Source: Bradyrhizobium sp. Ghvi (lineage in GTDB: Bacteria > Pseudomonadota > Alphaproteobacteria > Rhizobiales > Xanthobacteraceae). Taken from it: a stretch of 64,000 nt of DNA. This document shows positions 1 to 8,924 of the stretch, piece after piece (within the stretch, counting starts at the first letter, position 1; each line of letters starts with the position of its first letter). Where the stretch lies: assembly GCF_900115265.1 (NCBI RefSeq), contig NZ_FOVU01000003.1:310001-374000 (forward strand), written 5' to 3'. A program made the translations under genes and the position numbers. Below the pieces are notes generated by a model. The model did no database searches. It was not told the origin of the DNA and saw only the letters and a list, made by a program, of their open reading frames with translations.

Positions 1-1
1 C

Positions 2-1030
2 AAGAGGCTCGGCATGACGCAGACGAGCTACGTCAACCCGAATGGCTTGCCCGCCGACGGCCAGATCACCTCGGCGCGCGACCTCGGCATCCTCGCGCGC
101 GCGTTTCTCCGCGACCTGCCGGAATACGAATACTTCGTGCATATCCCGGCGATCCGCTTCGGCAAGCGCATCACACCGAACTTCAACAAGCTGATCGGCC
201 GCTATCCCGGCGCCGACGGTTTCAAGACGGGGTTCATCTGCGCCTCGGGCTACAACCTCGTGGCATCCGCCACGCGCAACGGCCGTCGGCTGATCGCGGT
301 GGTGCTCGGCGCCAACTCCGGCACTGCGCGCGCGGTGAAGGCGGCGCAACTGCTCGAGCGCGGCTTCAGCCAGGACAATCTGTCGTGGCTGCGCCCCTCG
401 CTCGGCACCGTCGAGAACCTCGTGCCGGTCGACGCCTCGCCGCCGAACCTGCGCGAGGAGATGTGCGGTGGTCACCACAAGCGCCCCGCCAGCGACGACG
501 ACGATGCGCTGATCGCGACCAGCGGCACCAGCGGCTCGGCCTCCGCCACCGGTGGCGAAGCCCAGGTGACCTTCTTCACCGCGGGGCTGCAGCCGCCGCT
601 GATGAAGGCCTCCGAGCTGATGGCTTCAGCGCCTGCGGCCGCGGAGCCCGTGCTGGTCTATACCGGCCCGACCCGCACCGGTGCCGCCCTGGTCGCAGCC
701 GTCGCAGCCGACGCCGACCAGCAGAACCCGCCGAAGGCGCGTGGCAAGAAGTCGCGCATCGCCAAGAAGCCCGACGCCGGCAGTGACGCCAAGACGGAGG
801 CGAAGGCCGATCACAAGACCGCCGCGGCGAAACCGGCAACGACCAAGCCCGACGCTTCGGCCAAGGGCGATGCAAAGGGCGAGGTTAAAACCGCTGCAAA
901 GCCGGCGGCGAGCAAGCATGCGGCCGCCAAGCCTGCAGACAAGCCGGCGAGCGGCGATCAGGCTGCCAAGCCTGCCAAGCCCAAGGCGTCCACAAAACCT
1001 GCGCCGAAGCCCACGGCCAACAACAGCTAG
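2..1030 (+). CDS. D-alanyl-D-alanine carboxypeptidase, S11 family, C-terminal part
   Basis: The gene enters from outside the window: the frame is open from base 2 and no start is visible. The visible part matches the second half of the S11 penicillin-binding fold, with the VNPNGL segment typical of the family and the conserved KTG triad in FKTGF (bases 221-235). The SxxK and SxN motifs must lie upstream. These periplasmic enzymes trim the terminal D-Ala from peptidoglycan pentapeptides. After the catalytic domain comes a low-complexity linker with a DDDD run, then a tail of about 90 residues made almost only of Lys, Ala, Pro, Asp and Thr, with no PBP5-type C-terminal domain and no amphipathic anchor that I can see. 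The basic tail could bind wall or membrane polymers; that is inference. Confidence 0.88.
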   Translation, partial: KRLGMTQTSYVNPNGLPADGQITSARDLGILARAFLRDLPEYEYFVHIPAIRFGKRITPNFNKLIGRYPGADGFKTGFICASGYNLVASATRNGRRLIAVVLGANSGTARAVKAAQLLERGFSQDNLSWLRPSLGTVENLVPVDASPPNLREEMCGGHHKRPASDDDDALIATSGTSGSASATGGEAQVTFFTAGLQPPLMKASELMASAPAAAEPVLVYTGPTRTGAALVAAVAADADQQNPPKARGKKSRIAKKPDAGSDAKTEAKADHKTAAAKPATTKPDASAKGDAKGEVKTAAKPAASKHAAAKPADKPASGDQAAKPAKPKASTKPAPKPTANNS

Positions 1031-1224
1031 ATTCCCGGGCCAAACCTGCAGGCAGAACCCGCTCTTCGCACCTGCGGCAGCCATTTGCGATGATTCCAGT
1101 AGCTACTCCCCAGCCTTTGTCCTAAGCCTCGACCGCTTGCCAGCCGTTCCGGCAGGCTCGATACTGCCGGCAATGAGGCAAGCCCGAGACACAACGGGCT
1201 CTGGTGCAAGAGAGGGGAGTTTCC

Positions 1225-2910
1225 ATGGAGCGCATCTGGCTCAAACAATATCCGCCCGGCGTGCCCGCTGATATCGAGCCGACGCAATACGCATCGCTGG
1301 TCGACCTCCTGGAGGAGAGCTTCACCAAGTTCGCCGACCGCAAGGCGTTCATCTGCATGGACAAGGCGATCAGCTATCGCGACCTCGACCAGATGTCGCT
1401 GGCGCTCGCCGCCTATTTGCAGGGGCGCGGCCTGCAACGCGGCGCCCGCGTCGCGATCATGATGCCGAACGTGCTGCAATACCCTGTTGCCACCGCTGCG
1501 GTGCTGCGCGCCGGGTTTGCGGTCGTCAACGTCAACCCGCTCTACACCCCGCGCGAGCTCGAGCATCAGCTCAAGGATTCCGGCGCCGAAGCCATCATCG
1601 TGCTGGAGAACTTCGCCCATACGGTCGAGCAAGTCATCGCGAGGACGCCGGTGAAGCACGTCATCGTCGCCAGCATGGGCGACCTGCTCGGCTTCAAGGG
1701 CGTGATCGTCAATCTCGTCGTCCGCCGCGTCAAGAAGATGGTACCGGCATGGTCGCTGCCGGGCGCGGTCTCGTTCAACGATGCGCTCGCAGCCGGCCGC
1801 GGACAGACCTTCAACAAGCCAAAGCTGTCGCCCGGCGACGTCGCCTTCCTGCAATATACCGGCGGCACCACCGGCGTCTCGAAGGGCGCCACGCTGCTCC
1901 ACCGCAACATCGTCGCCAACGTCCTGCAGAACGACGCCTGGCTGCAGCCGGCGCTCAATGCGCCGCCGCATGTCGAGCAGCTCATGATCGTCTGCGCGCT
2001 GCCGCTCTATCACATTTTCGCGCTGACGGCCTGTTACCTGCTCGCGGTGCGCGCCGGCGGCTGCAACCTGCTGATCCCCAACCCACGCGACATCGCCGGT
2101 TTCGTCAAGGAGCTGGCAAAATACCAGGTCAACAGCTTCCCGGCCGTCAACACGCTCTACAACGGCTTGATGCATCATCCCGACTTCAAGAAGCTCGACT
2201 TCTCCAAGCTGAAGATCTCGAACGGCGGCGGCATGGCAGTGCAGCGCCCCGTGGCCGATCAATGGAAAGCAATTACCGGCTGCTTCATCGCCGAGGGCTA
2301 CGGCCTGTCCGAGACCTCGCCGACGCTGACCTGCAATCCGGCGACGGCAACGGAGTTCACGGGTACGATCGGCATTCCCGTGCCCTCGACCTGGATCTCG
2401 ATCCGCGACGACGACGGCAACGAAGTGCCGCTCGGGCAGCCCGGCGAGATCTGCGCCAAGGGTCCGCAGGTGATGTCGGGCTATTGGAACAGGCCCGAGG
2501 AGACCGCCAAGGTGATGACCGCGGACGGCTATTTCCGCACCGGCGATATCGGCGTGATGGACGAGAAGGGCTACACCAAGATCGTCGACCGCAAGAAGGA
2601 CATGATCCTGGTTTCCGGCTTCAATGTTTATCCGAACGAGATCGAGGAAGTGATCGCGAGCCATCCGGGCGTGCTCGAATGCGCCGTGATCGGCATCCCC
2701 GATGCCAAGTCGGGCGAAGCGGTGAAGGCTTTTGTGGTCAGGAAGGACCCGAACCTCACGGCCGAAGCCGTGATCAAGTTCTGTCACGAGCAGCTCACGG
2801 GCTACAAGGTGCCCAAGCACATCGAATTCCGCACCGACCTGCCCAAGACCAATGTCGGCAAGATCCTGCGCCGCGAGCTGCGCGACGAGAAGAAAGCCCA
2901 GGCGGCGTAA
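1225..2910 (+). CDS. fadD: Long-chain acyl-CoA synthetase (FadD-like)
   Basis: A 561-residue adenylate-forming enzyme that activates fatty acids to acyl-CoA through an acyl-AMP for beta-oxidation or lipid synthesis, probably at the inner membrane. The P-loop-like A3 motif reads YTGGTTGVSKGA, A5 reads GYGLSETSPT, the hinge region carries TGDIGVMDEKGY and IVDRKKDMI, and the C-terminal catalytic lysine lies in TNVGKILRREL. FNVYPNEIEEV is typical of FadD rather than acetyl-CoA synthetases. I chose ATG 1225 (MERIWLKQ) because a strong AGAGGGGAG ribosome site sits just upstream; an in-frame GTG at 1204 has none. The DUF924 gene follows after 15 bases, so the two are probably cotranscribed. Chain-length preference cannot be read from sequence. 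Confidence 0.93.
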   Translation: MERIWLKQYPPGVPADIEPTQYASLVDLLEESFTKFADRKAFICMDKAISYRDLDQMSLALAAYLQGRGLQRGARVAIMMPNVLQYPVATAAVLRAGFAVVNVNPLYTPRELEHQLKDSGAEAIIVLENFAHTVEQVIARTPVKHVIVASMGDLLGFKGVIVNLVVRRVKKMVPAWSLPGAVSFNDALAAGRGQTFNKPKLSPGDVAFLQYTGGTTGVSKGATLLHRNIVANVLQNDAWLQPALNAPPHVEQLMIVCALPLYHIFALTACYLLAVRAGGCNLLIPNPRDIAGFVKELAKYQVNSFPAVNTLYNGLMHHPDFKKLDFSKLKISNGGGMAVQRPVADQWKAITGCFIAEGYGLSETSPTLTCNPATATEFTGTIGIPVPSTWISIRDDDGNEVPLGQPGEICAKGPQVMSGYWNRPEETAKVMTADGYFRTGDIGVMDEKGYTKIVDRKKDMILVSGFNVYPNEIEEVIASHPGVLECAVIGIPDAKSGEAVKAFVVRKDPNLTAEAVIKFCHEQLTGYKVPKHIEFRTDLPKTNVGKILRRELRDEKKAQAA

Positions 2911-2925
2911 AGCCGCCGTTGCTTC

Positions 2926-3480
2926 ATGACTGACATCGGCGACATCACGCCATCCGGCATTCTCACCTTCTGGCGCGAGGCCGGGCGCGAGCGCTGGTAC
3001 AAGCGCAATGATGCCTTCGATGCGGAGGTCCGCCGCCGCTTTGTTCCGCTCTGGCAGAAGGCGACAGCCGGCGAGCTCACCGCATGGGAGGACAGCGATG
3101 ACGGCGCGCTCGCGCTCGTCATCGTGCTCGACCAGTTTCCCCGCAACATGTTTCGCGGCACGCGCGAAGCCTTTTCCAGCGACGCGCTGGCGCGCGACGT
3201 CGCCCGCCGCGCCATCGCGCGGGGCGTCGACAAGAGGATCGACCCGATCCTGCTCGAATTCCTCTACATGCCTTTCATGCATTCCGAGCACCTGCCCGAC
3301 CAGCTGCATTGCGTTGCGCTGTTCGAGCGCACCGACAACACCGAGAACCAGAAATACGCCCGGGAGCACGCCGATATCATCCAGCGGTTCGGGCGCTTCC
3401 CCCACCGCAATCACCTGCTCGGCCGCGACACAACCCCGGAGGAGCAGGCTTTCCTCGACGGCGGCGGTTTTGCCGGTTGA
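2926..3480 (+). CDS. DUF924 family protein
   Basis: A 184-residue protein with the features of the DUF924 family: the opening ILTFWREAG, the central DQFPRNMFRGT block, EFLYMPFMHSE and the closing HRNHLLGR. The family is all-helical and TPR-like and has no firmly assigned activity. The start ATG at 2926 lies 15 bases after the acyl-CoA synthetase stop, so translation probably depends on the same transcript. I see no signal peptide or membrane segment, so it should be cytosolic. Family membership is clear, function is not. Confidence 0.9.
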   Translation: MTDIGDITPSGILTFWREAGRERWYKRNDAFDAEVRRRFVPLWQKATAGELTAWEDSDDGALALVIVLDQFPRNMFRGTREAFSSDALARDVARRAIARGVDKRIDPILLEFLYMPFMHSEHLPDQLHCVALFERTDNTENQKYAREHADIIQRFGRFPHRNHLLGRDTTPEEQAFLDGGGFAG

Positions 3481-3588
3481 TGACATAACGGTGAAAGGCC
3501 GCCGGCCCGTCGGCTTCCTTCGCCGGCAATATTGTGCAGGCCCGCGCCACGGTCTAAAAAGCGGGACCGATTTTCAGGGAGACTGACG

Positions 3589-4074
3589 ATGGCGATTCAA
3601 GTTGGCGACAAGCTGCCCGAGGCGAAATTCCGCGTGATGACGGCGGAAGGCCCCCAGGTGAAGACCACCGACGATATCTTCAAGGGCAAGAAGGTGGCGC
3701 TGTTCGCGGTGCCTGGCGCCTACACCGGCACCTGCCACAAGATGCATCTGCCGAGCATCTTCCTCAACGCCTATGCCATCAAGGACAAGGGCGTCGACAC
3801 CATCGCGATCGTCTCGGTCAACGACGCTTTCGTGATGAACGCCTGGAAGCGCGACACCGACCAGCGCGACGAGGCCGTCTTCCTCGCCGACGGCAATGCC
3901 GACTTCACCAAGGCGATCGGCATGGAGCTCGATGCCTCCGGCAACGGCCTCGGCATCCGCTCCAAGCGCTACTCGATGCTGGTCGAGGACGGCGTGGTCA
4001 AGAAGCTGAATCTCGAGGCCATGCCCGGCAAGGTCGAGGTCTCCGGCGGCGATACGCTGCTGGGGCAGCTGTAA
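3589..4074 (+). CDS. Peroxiredoxin, Prx5/AhpC-TSA type
   Basis: A 161-residue thiol peroxidase of the Prx5 (hybrid peroxiredoxin) type, reducing H2O2 and alkyl hydroperoxides in the cytosol. The peroxidatic cysteine is C49 in VPGAYTGTCH; the usual family motif is PGAFTPTC, so the Pro to Gly change next to the cysteine is mildly unusual but occurs in this subgroup. No obvious resolving cysteine is seen, so glutathione or glutaredoxin probably resolves it. The start ATG at 3589 (MAIQVGDKLPE) follows a CAGGGAGAC ribosome site. It stands alone, about 110 bases after the DUF924 gene. Confidence 0.92.
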   Translation: MAIQVGDKLPEAKFRVMTAEGPQVKTTDDIFKGKKVALFAVPGAYTGTCHKMHLPSIFLNAYAIKDKGVDTIAIVSVNDAFVMNAWKRDTDQRDEAVFLADGNADFTKAIGMELDASGNGLGIRSKRYSMLVEDGVVKKLNLEAMPGKVEVSGGDTLLGQL

Positions 4075-4095
4075 GGCGGCCACAGCGGCAGTACG

Positions 4096-4182
4096 GTAGG
4101 GTGGGCAAAGGCGCGCTTGCGCCGTGCCACCACCTTTCCCTCATCAGAAGACGGTGGGCACGCTTCGCTTTGCCCACCCTAC
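4096..4182. repeat. Palindromic intergenic repeat (GTAGGGTGGGC type)
   Basis: The 15-base arm GTAGGGTGGGCAAAG at 4096-4110 is answered by its exact reverse complement at 4168-4182, enclosing about 57 bases with further internal symmetry around GGCACGG and GTGGGCAC. It lies between the convergent peroxiredoxin and rnhA genes. A related element with arms GTATGGTGGGTTAGC / GCTGACCCACCCTAC occurs at 22045-22133, so it is part of a dispersed family. It may fold in RNA and act as a bidirectional terminator, but no T-run is present. Confidence 0.75.
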
Positions 4183-4213
4183 GAAACCTGTGAGTGGAGC
4201 GACGTTTGCGCTC

Positions 4214-4678
4214 CTACTCCGCCACCCGCTGCTGCAATCGCGCTTTTACGATCCCATCCCGCGCCAGTTGATCGGCGCGTTCGTTCTCGGGATGGCCAGC
4301 GTGGCCTTTCACCCAGTGCCAGCGCACCTGATGCGCCTTCAGCGCCGCATCCAGGCGCTGCCACAGCTCGACATTCTTGACCGGCTTCTTGTCGGCGGTG
4401 CGCCAGCCGTTGCGCTTCCAGCCGTGAATCCAGCCGGTGATGCCCTGCCGGACATACTGGCTGTCGGTGTAGAGATCGACGGTGCACGGCTTCTTCAGCG
4501 CTTCGAGCGCGGAGATCGCCGCCATCAATTCCATCTGGTTGTTGGTGGTGTGGCGCTCGCCGCCGTTCAGCTCCTTTTCCTTGTCGCCGAATTTCAGGAT
4601 CGCGCCCCAGCCGCCGGGCCCGGGATTTCCCGAGCAGGCGCCGTCGGTGAAGATCGTGACGTTGGGAAGCTCGCTCAC
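4214..4678 (-). CDS. rnhA: Ribonuclease HI
   Basis: A 154-residue RNase HI that cleaves the RNA strand of RNA:DNA hybrids. The carboxylate active site is complete: the Asp in [17 protein letters not shown], Glu in NNQMELMAA, Asp in LYTDSQYV, and the final Asp in ENERADQLA, with the catalytic-loop His in KGHAGHPEN. The length is normal for the bacterial enzyme. The start is GTG 4678 ([10 protein letters not shown]), which overlaps the thrB stop by four bases (GTGA), a typical sign of translational coupling. It is the last gene of the ispH-thrB-rnhA operon. Confidence 0.95.
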   Translation of the reverse strand: MSELPNVTIFTDGACSGNPGPGGWGAILKFGDKEKELNGGERHTTNNQMELMAAISALEALKKPCTVDLYTDSQYVRQGITGWIHGWKRNGWRTADKKPVKNVELWQRLDAALKAHQVRWHWVKGHAGHPENERADQLARDGIVKARLQQRVAE

Positions 4679-5658
4679 GCGACCAGTCCTGACGGCATCA
4701 GCCCGTAATCGCGCACGCTGGAGACGCTCTGGTGGAAGCGCAGCTTGCGGACATATTCCAGCGGGTCCTTCGGCTTCACGAGCGCACCCTCGGGCACGTT
4801 GAGCCAGTCCACCAGCCGCGTCAGCAGGAAGCGGATCGCGGCGCCGCGCGCCAGCAGTGGCAGCGCGGCCTCTTCCGCCTCCGAGAGCTTGCGCACCCGG
4901 CCGTAGGCATTGAGGAAAGCGCGCGCCTTGGTGACGTTGAAGGAGTGATCCGGCTCGAAGCACCAGGCGTTGAGGCAGATCGCGACGTCATAGGCCAGCA
5001 TGTCGTTGCAGGCGAAGGTGAAGTCGATGATGCCTGAGAGCTTGTCGCCGAGGAAGAAGACGTTGTCATTGAAAAGATCGGCGTGAATGACGCCCTCGGG
5101 TAGAGTATTCGGCCAGACGCCGCCAGAGAGATAATCGAGCTCGGCCGCGAGAAACGCGCGCAGGCCCGGCTGCACTTCGTCGGCGCGGTCGGCCGCCGCA
5201 TTGAACAGCGGTCGCCAACCCGCAACCGACAGCGCATTGGCGCGCTTGATCGCAAAGTTCGCTCCGGCCAGATGCATCCTGGCAAGCCCCTCGCCGACGC
5301 CGCCGCAATGCGTCGCGTTCGGCTTGCGCGGCCAGACGCCTTCGAGAAAGGTGATGATCGCAGCGGGGCGCCCTTGCAGCTCGTGCAACGCCTCGCCGTC
5401 TTTCGCCTTTACCGGCAGCGGACAGTTGACGCCGTGCTCGGCAAGATGCGTCATCAGCGCGAGGAAAAACGGCAGATCGTTCTTCGCCACGCGCTTCTCG
5501 TACAGCGTGAGGATGAACGAGCCTTTGCTCGTGTGCAGCAGGAAGTTTGTATTCTCGACGCCCTCGGCGATGCCCTTGTAGGAGAGCAATTCGCCGAGAT
5601 CGTATTGCTTCAGGAAATCCGCAAGCTCGTCGGCGGCAACGTCGGTGTAGACCGCCAT
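4675..5658 (-). CDS. thrB: Homoserine kinase, type II (aminoglycoside phosphotransferase fold)
   Basis: A 327-residue homoserine kinase, phosphorylating L-homoserine in threonine biosynthesis. It belongs to the APH-like ThrB type found in alphaproteobacteria and pseudomonads, not the GHMP-kinase type of enterics. The nucleotide-binding N-lobe shows [19 protein letters not shown], the catalytic loop is [11 protein letters not shown] (catalytic Asp and Asn), and the metal-binding DFG-like Asp is in [10 protein letters not shown]. The start ATG at 5658 is 6 bases downstream of the ispH stop, and its stop overlaps the rnhA start by four bases. Confidence 0.94.
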   Translation of the reverse strand: MAVYTDVAADELADFLKQYDLGELLSYKGIAEGVENTNFLLHTSKGSFILTLYEKRVAKNDLPFFLALMTHLAEHGVNCPLPVKAKDGEALHELQGRPAAIITFLEGVWPRKPNATHCGGVGEGLARMHLAGANFAIKRANALSVAGWRPLFNAAADRADEVQPGLRAFLAAELDYLSGGVWPNTLPEGVIHADLFNDNVFFLGDKLSGIIDFTFACNDMLAYDVAICLNAWCFEPDHSFNVTKARAFLNAYGRVRKLSEAEEAALPLLARGAAIRFLLTRLVDWLNVPEGALVKPKDPLEYVRKLRFHQSVSSVRDYGLMPSGLVA

Positions 5659-5664
5659 AAAAGT

Positions 5665-6633
5665 CTACTCGGCGGCGGCTTCGGGGCGCACCTGACGCGG
5701 CAGCGGGAAGAACTCGTTCTCTTCCGCGGCCGAGACCGTCTCCACGTGCAGCGTGTAGCGCTCGGCGAAGGCGTCCATGATCTCTTCCACGATCACCTCC
5801 GGCGCGGATGCGCCCGCGGTGATACCGAGGCTGGTGATGTTGCCGAACTTGTCCCAGTCGATGTCGGCGGCGCGCTGCGCCAGCACCGCAATCTTGCAGC
5901 CCTCGCGCTCGGCGACCTCGCGCAGGCGCTGCGAGTTCGACGAATTGGGGGCGCCGACAACGATCAGCGCATCGACCACCGGCGCCACCTTCTTAACCGC
6001 GAGCTGGCGGTTGGTGGTGGCGTAGCAGATATCTTCCTTGTGCGGCCCGTTGATGTTCGGGAAGCGCTCCTTGAGCAGCGCCACGATCTCCGCGGTGTCG
6101 TCGATCGACAGCGTGGTCTGGGTCACGAAGGCGAGGTTATCAGGATCCTTCGGATTGATCGTCTTGGCGTCGTCGGCGGTTTCGATCAGGGTGACGGCGC
6201 CGACCGGAAGCTGGCCGAGCGTGCCGACGACTTCGGGATGGTGCGAATGGCCGATCAGGAAGATCTCGCGACCGCGCTTGAAGTGGATCGCCGCCTCGCG
6301 GTGCACCTTGGTCACTAGCGGGCAGGTCGCATCCAGCGAGAACAGGTTACGGGACGTGGCGTCGGCCGGAACCGATTTCGGCACGCCATGAGCGGAGAAG
6401 ACCACCGGCGCGGTGGTGTTCTCCGGGATCTCGGCGAGCTCCTCGACGAAGATCGCTCCCTTTTTCTTCAACCCATCGACGACGTACTTGTTGTGTACAA
6501 TCTCATGGCGAACATAGACGGGGGCGCCATACTTATCGAGCGCCCGTTCCACGGTGTCGATCGCCCGGACCACCCCGGCGCAAAAGCCGCGGGGGGAACA
6601 AAGCACGATCTTGAGGTCTGGTTTGGCTGACAT
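5665..6633 (-). CDS. ispH: 4-hydroxy-3-methylbut-2-enyl diphosphate reductase
   Basis: A 322-residue IspH/LytB, the last enzyme of the MEP isoprenoid pathway, making IPP and DMAPP with an iron-sulfur cluster. Conserved features include [12 protein letters not shown] (first cluster cysteine, C18), [18 protein letters not shown] (second cysteine), [17 protein letters not shown] and the SSNSQRL segment. The start MSAKPDLKI at 6633 is chosen because it matches the usual N-terminus; an in-frame GTG at 6657 preceded by AGAAGG would add 8 residues. It is first of the ispH-thrB-rnhA operon, transcribed away from trcR. Confidence 0.95.
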   Translation of the reverse strand: MSAKPDLKIVLCSPRGFCAGVVRAIDTVERALDKYGAPVYVRHEIVHNKYVVDGLKKKGAIFVEELAEIPENTTAPVVFSAHGVPKSVPADATSRNLFSLDATCPLVTKVHREAAIHFKRGREIFLIGHSHHPEVVGTLGQLPVGAVTLIETADDAKTINPKDPDNLAFVTQTTLSIDDTAEIVALLKERFPNINGPHKEDICYATTNRQLAVKKVAPVVDALIVVGAPNSSNSQRLREVAEREGCKIAVLAQRAADIDWDKFGNITSLGITAGASAPEVIVEEIMDAFAERYTLHVETVSAAEENEFFPLPRQVRPEAAAE

Positions 6634-6789
6634 TGAGCGATCTCGGGACCGAATCACCCGTTTCGCCTTCTGGCGGGGGCGGTCATGGGTGGAAAGGGCT
6701 AAAAAAGGTCTGCTTGGACTTTGCAGCGACTTCAGAGGGAATTGGGCCCCCTTTCGGGCGCTGTCAAGGCACTATCTATAGCAGAACCA

Positions 6790-6818
6790 TTGCGTGGCTA
6801 CCCCCTCCGGGCTTATAT
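6790..6818 (+). promoter_or_regulatory. Candidate sigma-70 promoter of trcR
   Basis: TTGCGT (6790-6795) and TTATAT (6813-6818) are separated by 17 bases, inside the 264-base region between divergent ispH and trcR. The predicted start lies about 70 bases before the trcR ATG. No other good pair stands out there. Confidence 0.5.
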
Positions 6819-6897
6819 AGCGGCAATTCCCTGTCATCGCTGATGACCACCGGTTTCGCCTCCTGAGGGGGTGGGCGAAGCACAAAGGAGATTTGCC

Positions 6898-7593
6898 ATG
6901 AGCAACGCACCTCTGATGCCCAAGGCGACCGCCGTCTGGCTGCTCGACAATACCGCGCTGACCTTCGACCAGGTCGCCGATTTCACCAAGATGCACCCCC
7001 TTGAGGTGCGCGCGATCGCCGACGGCGACGCCGCCCAGGGCATCAAGGGCATGGATCCCCTTTCCAATGGCCAGCTGACACGCGAGGAGATCGAGAAAGG
7101 CGAGAAGAACCCGGACTACCGGCTCCGCCTGCAGGAAAGCAAGGTGGTGCTGCCGCCTCAGCCCAAGCGCAAGGGCCCGCGCTACACCCCGGTGTCGCGG
7201 CGTCACGAGCGCCCCAGCGCCATCCTCTGGCTGCTGCGCAGCCATCCCGAGCTGAAGGACGCCCAGATCATGCGTCTGGTCGGCACCACCAAAAGCACGA
7301 TTGCCAGCGTTCGGGACCGCACCCACTGGAACACGTCCCAACTGACACCGATCGATCCGGTGACCCTCGGCCTCTGCTCGCAGATCGAGCTCGATTTCGA
7401 AGTGGCGCGTGCGGCCAAGGAAAAGCCGATCGACGCAGCCTATGGTGGCGCGACCCTGCTGCCGGCCTCCGAGACCACCAAGAAGGACGAGTACGAGTCG
7501 TCGGAGAAGTCGAGCGACGACCTCAACGTCGATGCGGTGTTCGCCAAGCTGAAGACCCTTGGCGGCAAGAAGCACGAGGAAGACGAGGAGTAG
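6898..7593 (+). CDS. trcR: Cell cycle transcriptional regulator TrcR (DUF1013)
   Basis: A 231-residue DUF1013 protein, conserved across alphaproteobacteria and described as the cell-cycle regulator TrcR in Caulobacter. The N-terminal half shows ATAVWLLDNTALTFDQVADF, a helix-turn-helix-like segment, and the middle shows a second similar block, PSAILWLLRSHPELKDAQIM, followed by RLVGTTKSTIASVRDRTHW. The C-terminus is acidic and lysine-rich (KKHEEDEE) and probably disordered. ATG 6898 is preceded by an ideal AAGGAG at 6885-6890; a GTG at 6871 is less likely. A perfect intrinsic terminator follows, so it is probably monocistronic. Confidence 0.93.
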   Translation: MSNAPLMPKATAVWLLDNTALTFDQVADFTKMHPLEVRAIADGDAAQGIKGMDPLSNGQLTREEIEKGEKNPDYRLRLQESKVVLPPQPKRKGPRYTPVSRRHERPSAILWLLRSHPELKDAQIMRLVGTTKSTIASVRDRTHWNTSQLTPIDPVTLGLCSQIELDFEVARAAKEKPIDAAYGGATLLPASETTKKDEYESSEKSSDDLNVDAVFAKLKTLGGKKHEEDEE

Positions 7594-7624
7594 ACTCCTC
7601 ATCCCTTGTCGCATCCGGTTCGAG

Positions 7625-7656
7625 CGCGGCGGAGCGATCCGCCGCGTTTTGTTTTT
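7625..7656 (+). terminator. Rho-independent terminator after trcR
   Basis: A perfect 9-bp stem CGCGGCGGA / TCCGCCGCG with a GCGA tetraloop (7634-7637) is followed directly by TTTTGTTTTT. It begins 31 bases after the trcR stop. Confidence 0.9.
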
Positions 7657-7732
7657 CCAACGGGAATTTCACGGCGCGCCTGCGGGAACGATGCGGCTTG
7701 CGTCGCATTGTTTCCATCGCGGAGGATCAGCG

Positions 7733-7918
7733 ATGCGGGCCGACGAAGACGATTTTGCGGTGATGCTGGGACGCGCTGTCCTGGCCGCGTGGGGAGACAT
7801 GCCCCGGGACATCCAGGAAGCGCTGTTCGAAATCGCCGTCAAAGACCGTCCTGATGATCGCGACGGGCTGGCGAAGTTGCTGCACGAACGGCATCCGCGA
7901 ACGGTGCACGCGGGATAA
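7733..7918 (+). CDS. Small hypothetical protein, 61 residues
   Basis: An open frame of 61 codons starting MRADEDDFAVMLGRAVLA, with a good GGAGGA ribosome site at 7721-7726, seven bases before ATG 7733. The product is acidic at the N-terminus, helical by composition, has no membrane segment and no cysteine, and ends LHERHPRTVHAG. It lies between the trcR terminator and the convergent porin gene. I do not recognise a family. The strong ribosome site and normal codon use argue that it is real. Confidence 0.62.
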   Translation: MRADEDDFAVMLGRAVLAAWGDMPRDIQEALFEIAVKDRPDDRDGLAKLLHERHPRTVHAG

Positions 7919-7989
7919 CGGCGTCTCCGCTCGCAGCGAGCGGACAGTGATTTGCGGCGCCGGGCCCCCCGTCCGACGCCGCAAAAACG

Positions 7990-8736
7990 TCAGAACTTGT
8001 AGGTCACGCCGCCGCCGACCAGCCACGGATCGATATGCGCGGTGCCGGTGACGGGCAGTCCAATCACGGTCGCGGTGTAGTCCGGCCGCAGCCAGAGCTT
8101 CTTCACGTCGACGTTGAGACCCCAGTGGCGGTCGAGCATGTAGTCGAAGCCGAACTGCACGGCGCCGCCCCAAGCATTGCTGACGTGAAGCGCGGTCGAG
8201 GTGGCGACGATCGCGGGCGGGCCGACGATCGCAGCAGGCGTCTTGGAAGCCGAGGTGTTGAAGAACACCGTGTAGTTCACGCCGGCGCCAACATAGGGCT
8301 TGAACGCGCCGAAATTGTCGAAGTGATATTGCAGCGTCAATGTCGGCGGCAGCAGCGTGGTCTTGCCTACAGGCAGATTCGCAAGCGAGCCGGTGCCGCT
8401 GATCGAATGCCTGGTCACGCCAAGGATCAACTCGGCTGCAATGTTCTTCGTGAAGAAATAGCTGATATCGAGCTCAGGCACGGCCTGATTGCTGATCGAG
8501 AGACCGGAATTCGGCGACGACAGCGTCGGCACGCCCACGACATTGACGGTCGAGCCGCCGGCATCCGGCAACACGCCGAGCACGCGCAGACGTACCATCC
8601 AGGGATTGAAACTCTCAACCGGCGGCGGGGCCTTGGTGTAAACGGGCAAATCGGCTGCCTGCGCAGCGCCAACAATCGCCGCGAACCCCACACCAAGCGT
8701 CGCAAGCCGCGCCAGGTTTCTTATCGTTCTCTGCAT
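7990..8736 (-). CDS. OmpW family outer membrane protein
   Basis: A 248-residue protein with a signal peptide ending at about AAQA-ADLPVY, followed by the AADLPVYTKAPPP segment common in Bradyrhizobiaceae porins. The body alternates hydrophobic and polar residues as expected for an 8-strand barrel; PELDISYFFTKNIAAELI and LQYHFDNFGAFKPYVGAGVNY are OmpW hallmarks, and it ends in an aromatic residue (VTYKF) as outer-membrane barrels do. OmpW proteins form narrow hydrophobic channels. ATG 8736 follows AAGGGGATTGAA. An FNR/FixK-type palindrome lies about 76-89 bases upstream, so oxygen control is likely. Confidence 0.9.
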   Translation of the reverse strand: MQRTIRNLARLATLGVGFAAIVGAAQAADLPVYTKAPPPVESFNPWMVRLRVLGVLPDAGGSTVNVVGVPTLSSPNSGLSISNQAVPELDISYFFTKNIAAELILGVTRHSISGTGSLANLPVGKTTLLPPTLTLQYHFDNFGAFKPYVGAGVNYTVFFNTSASKTPAAIVGPPAIVATSTALHVSNAWGGAVQFGFDYMLDRHWGLNVDVKKLWLRPDYTATVIGLPVTGTAHIDPWLVGGGVTYKF

Positions 8737-8811
8737 TTCAATCCCCTTCAGCCAAAAGCGCGCTTCGTTGCGCGACATCAACGTCTGAGCAGAAAGGGGA
8801 TGGAGAAGGAT

Positions 8812-8825
8812 TTGACTCCGATCAA
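8812..8825 (-). promoter_or_regulatory. FNR/FixK-type box upstream of the OmpW gene
   Basis: On the minus strand the site reads TTGATCGGAGTCAA, matching the TTGA-N6-TCAA core bound by FNR/FixK regulators. Its centre is about 82 bases before the start codon, which leaves room for a class II promoter and a 40-base leader. The -10 region after it is not close to consensus. Confidence 0.55.
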
Positions 8826-8924
8826 ATCAGGACAAACGCGACACGATTTGGCTGCCGCGTTGCAGATGTGTCACGTGGCGAGCCATGAGCGGCGCAGGAT
8901 AATTCCCTTGCCATCTCGGGGCCA

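Noticed and set aside
1027..3486. 819-codon open frame on the minus strand across fadD and the DUF924 gene
   Set aside because: It is antisense to two recognised genes, has no family motif and low-complexity composition expected from a GC-rich shadow frame.
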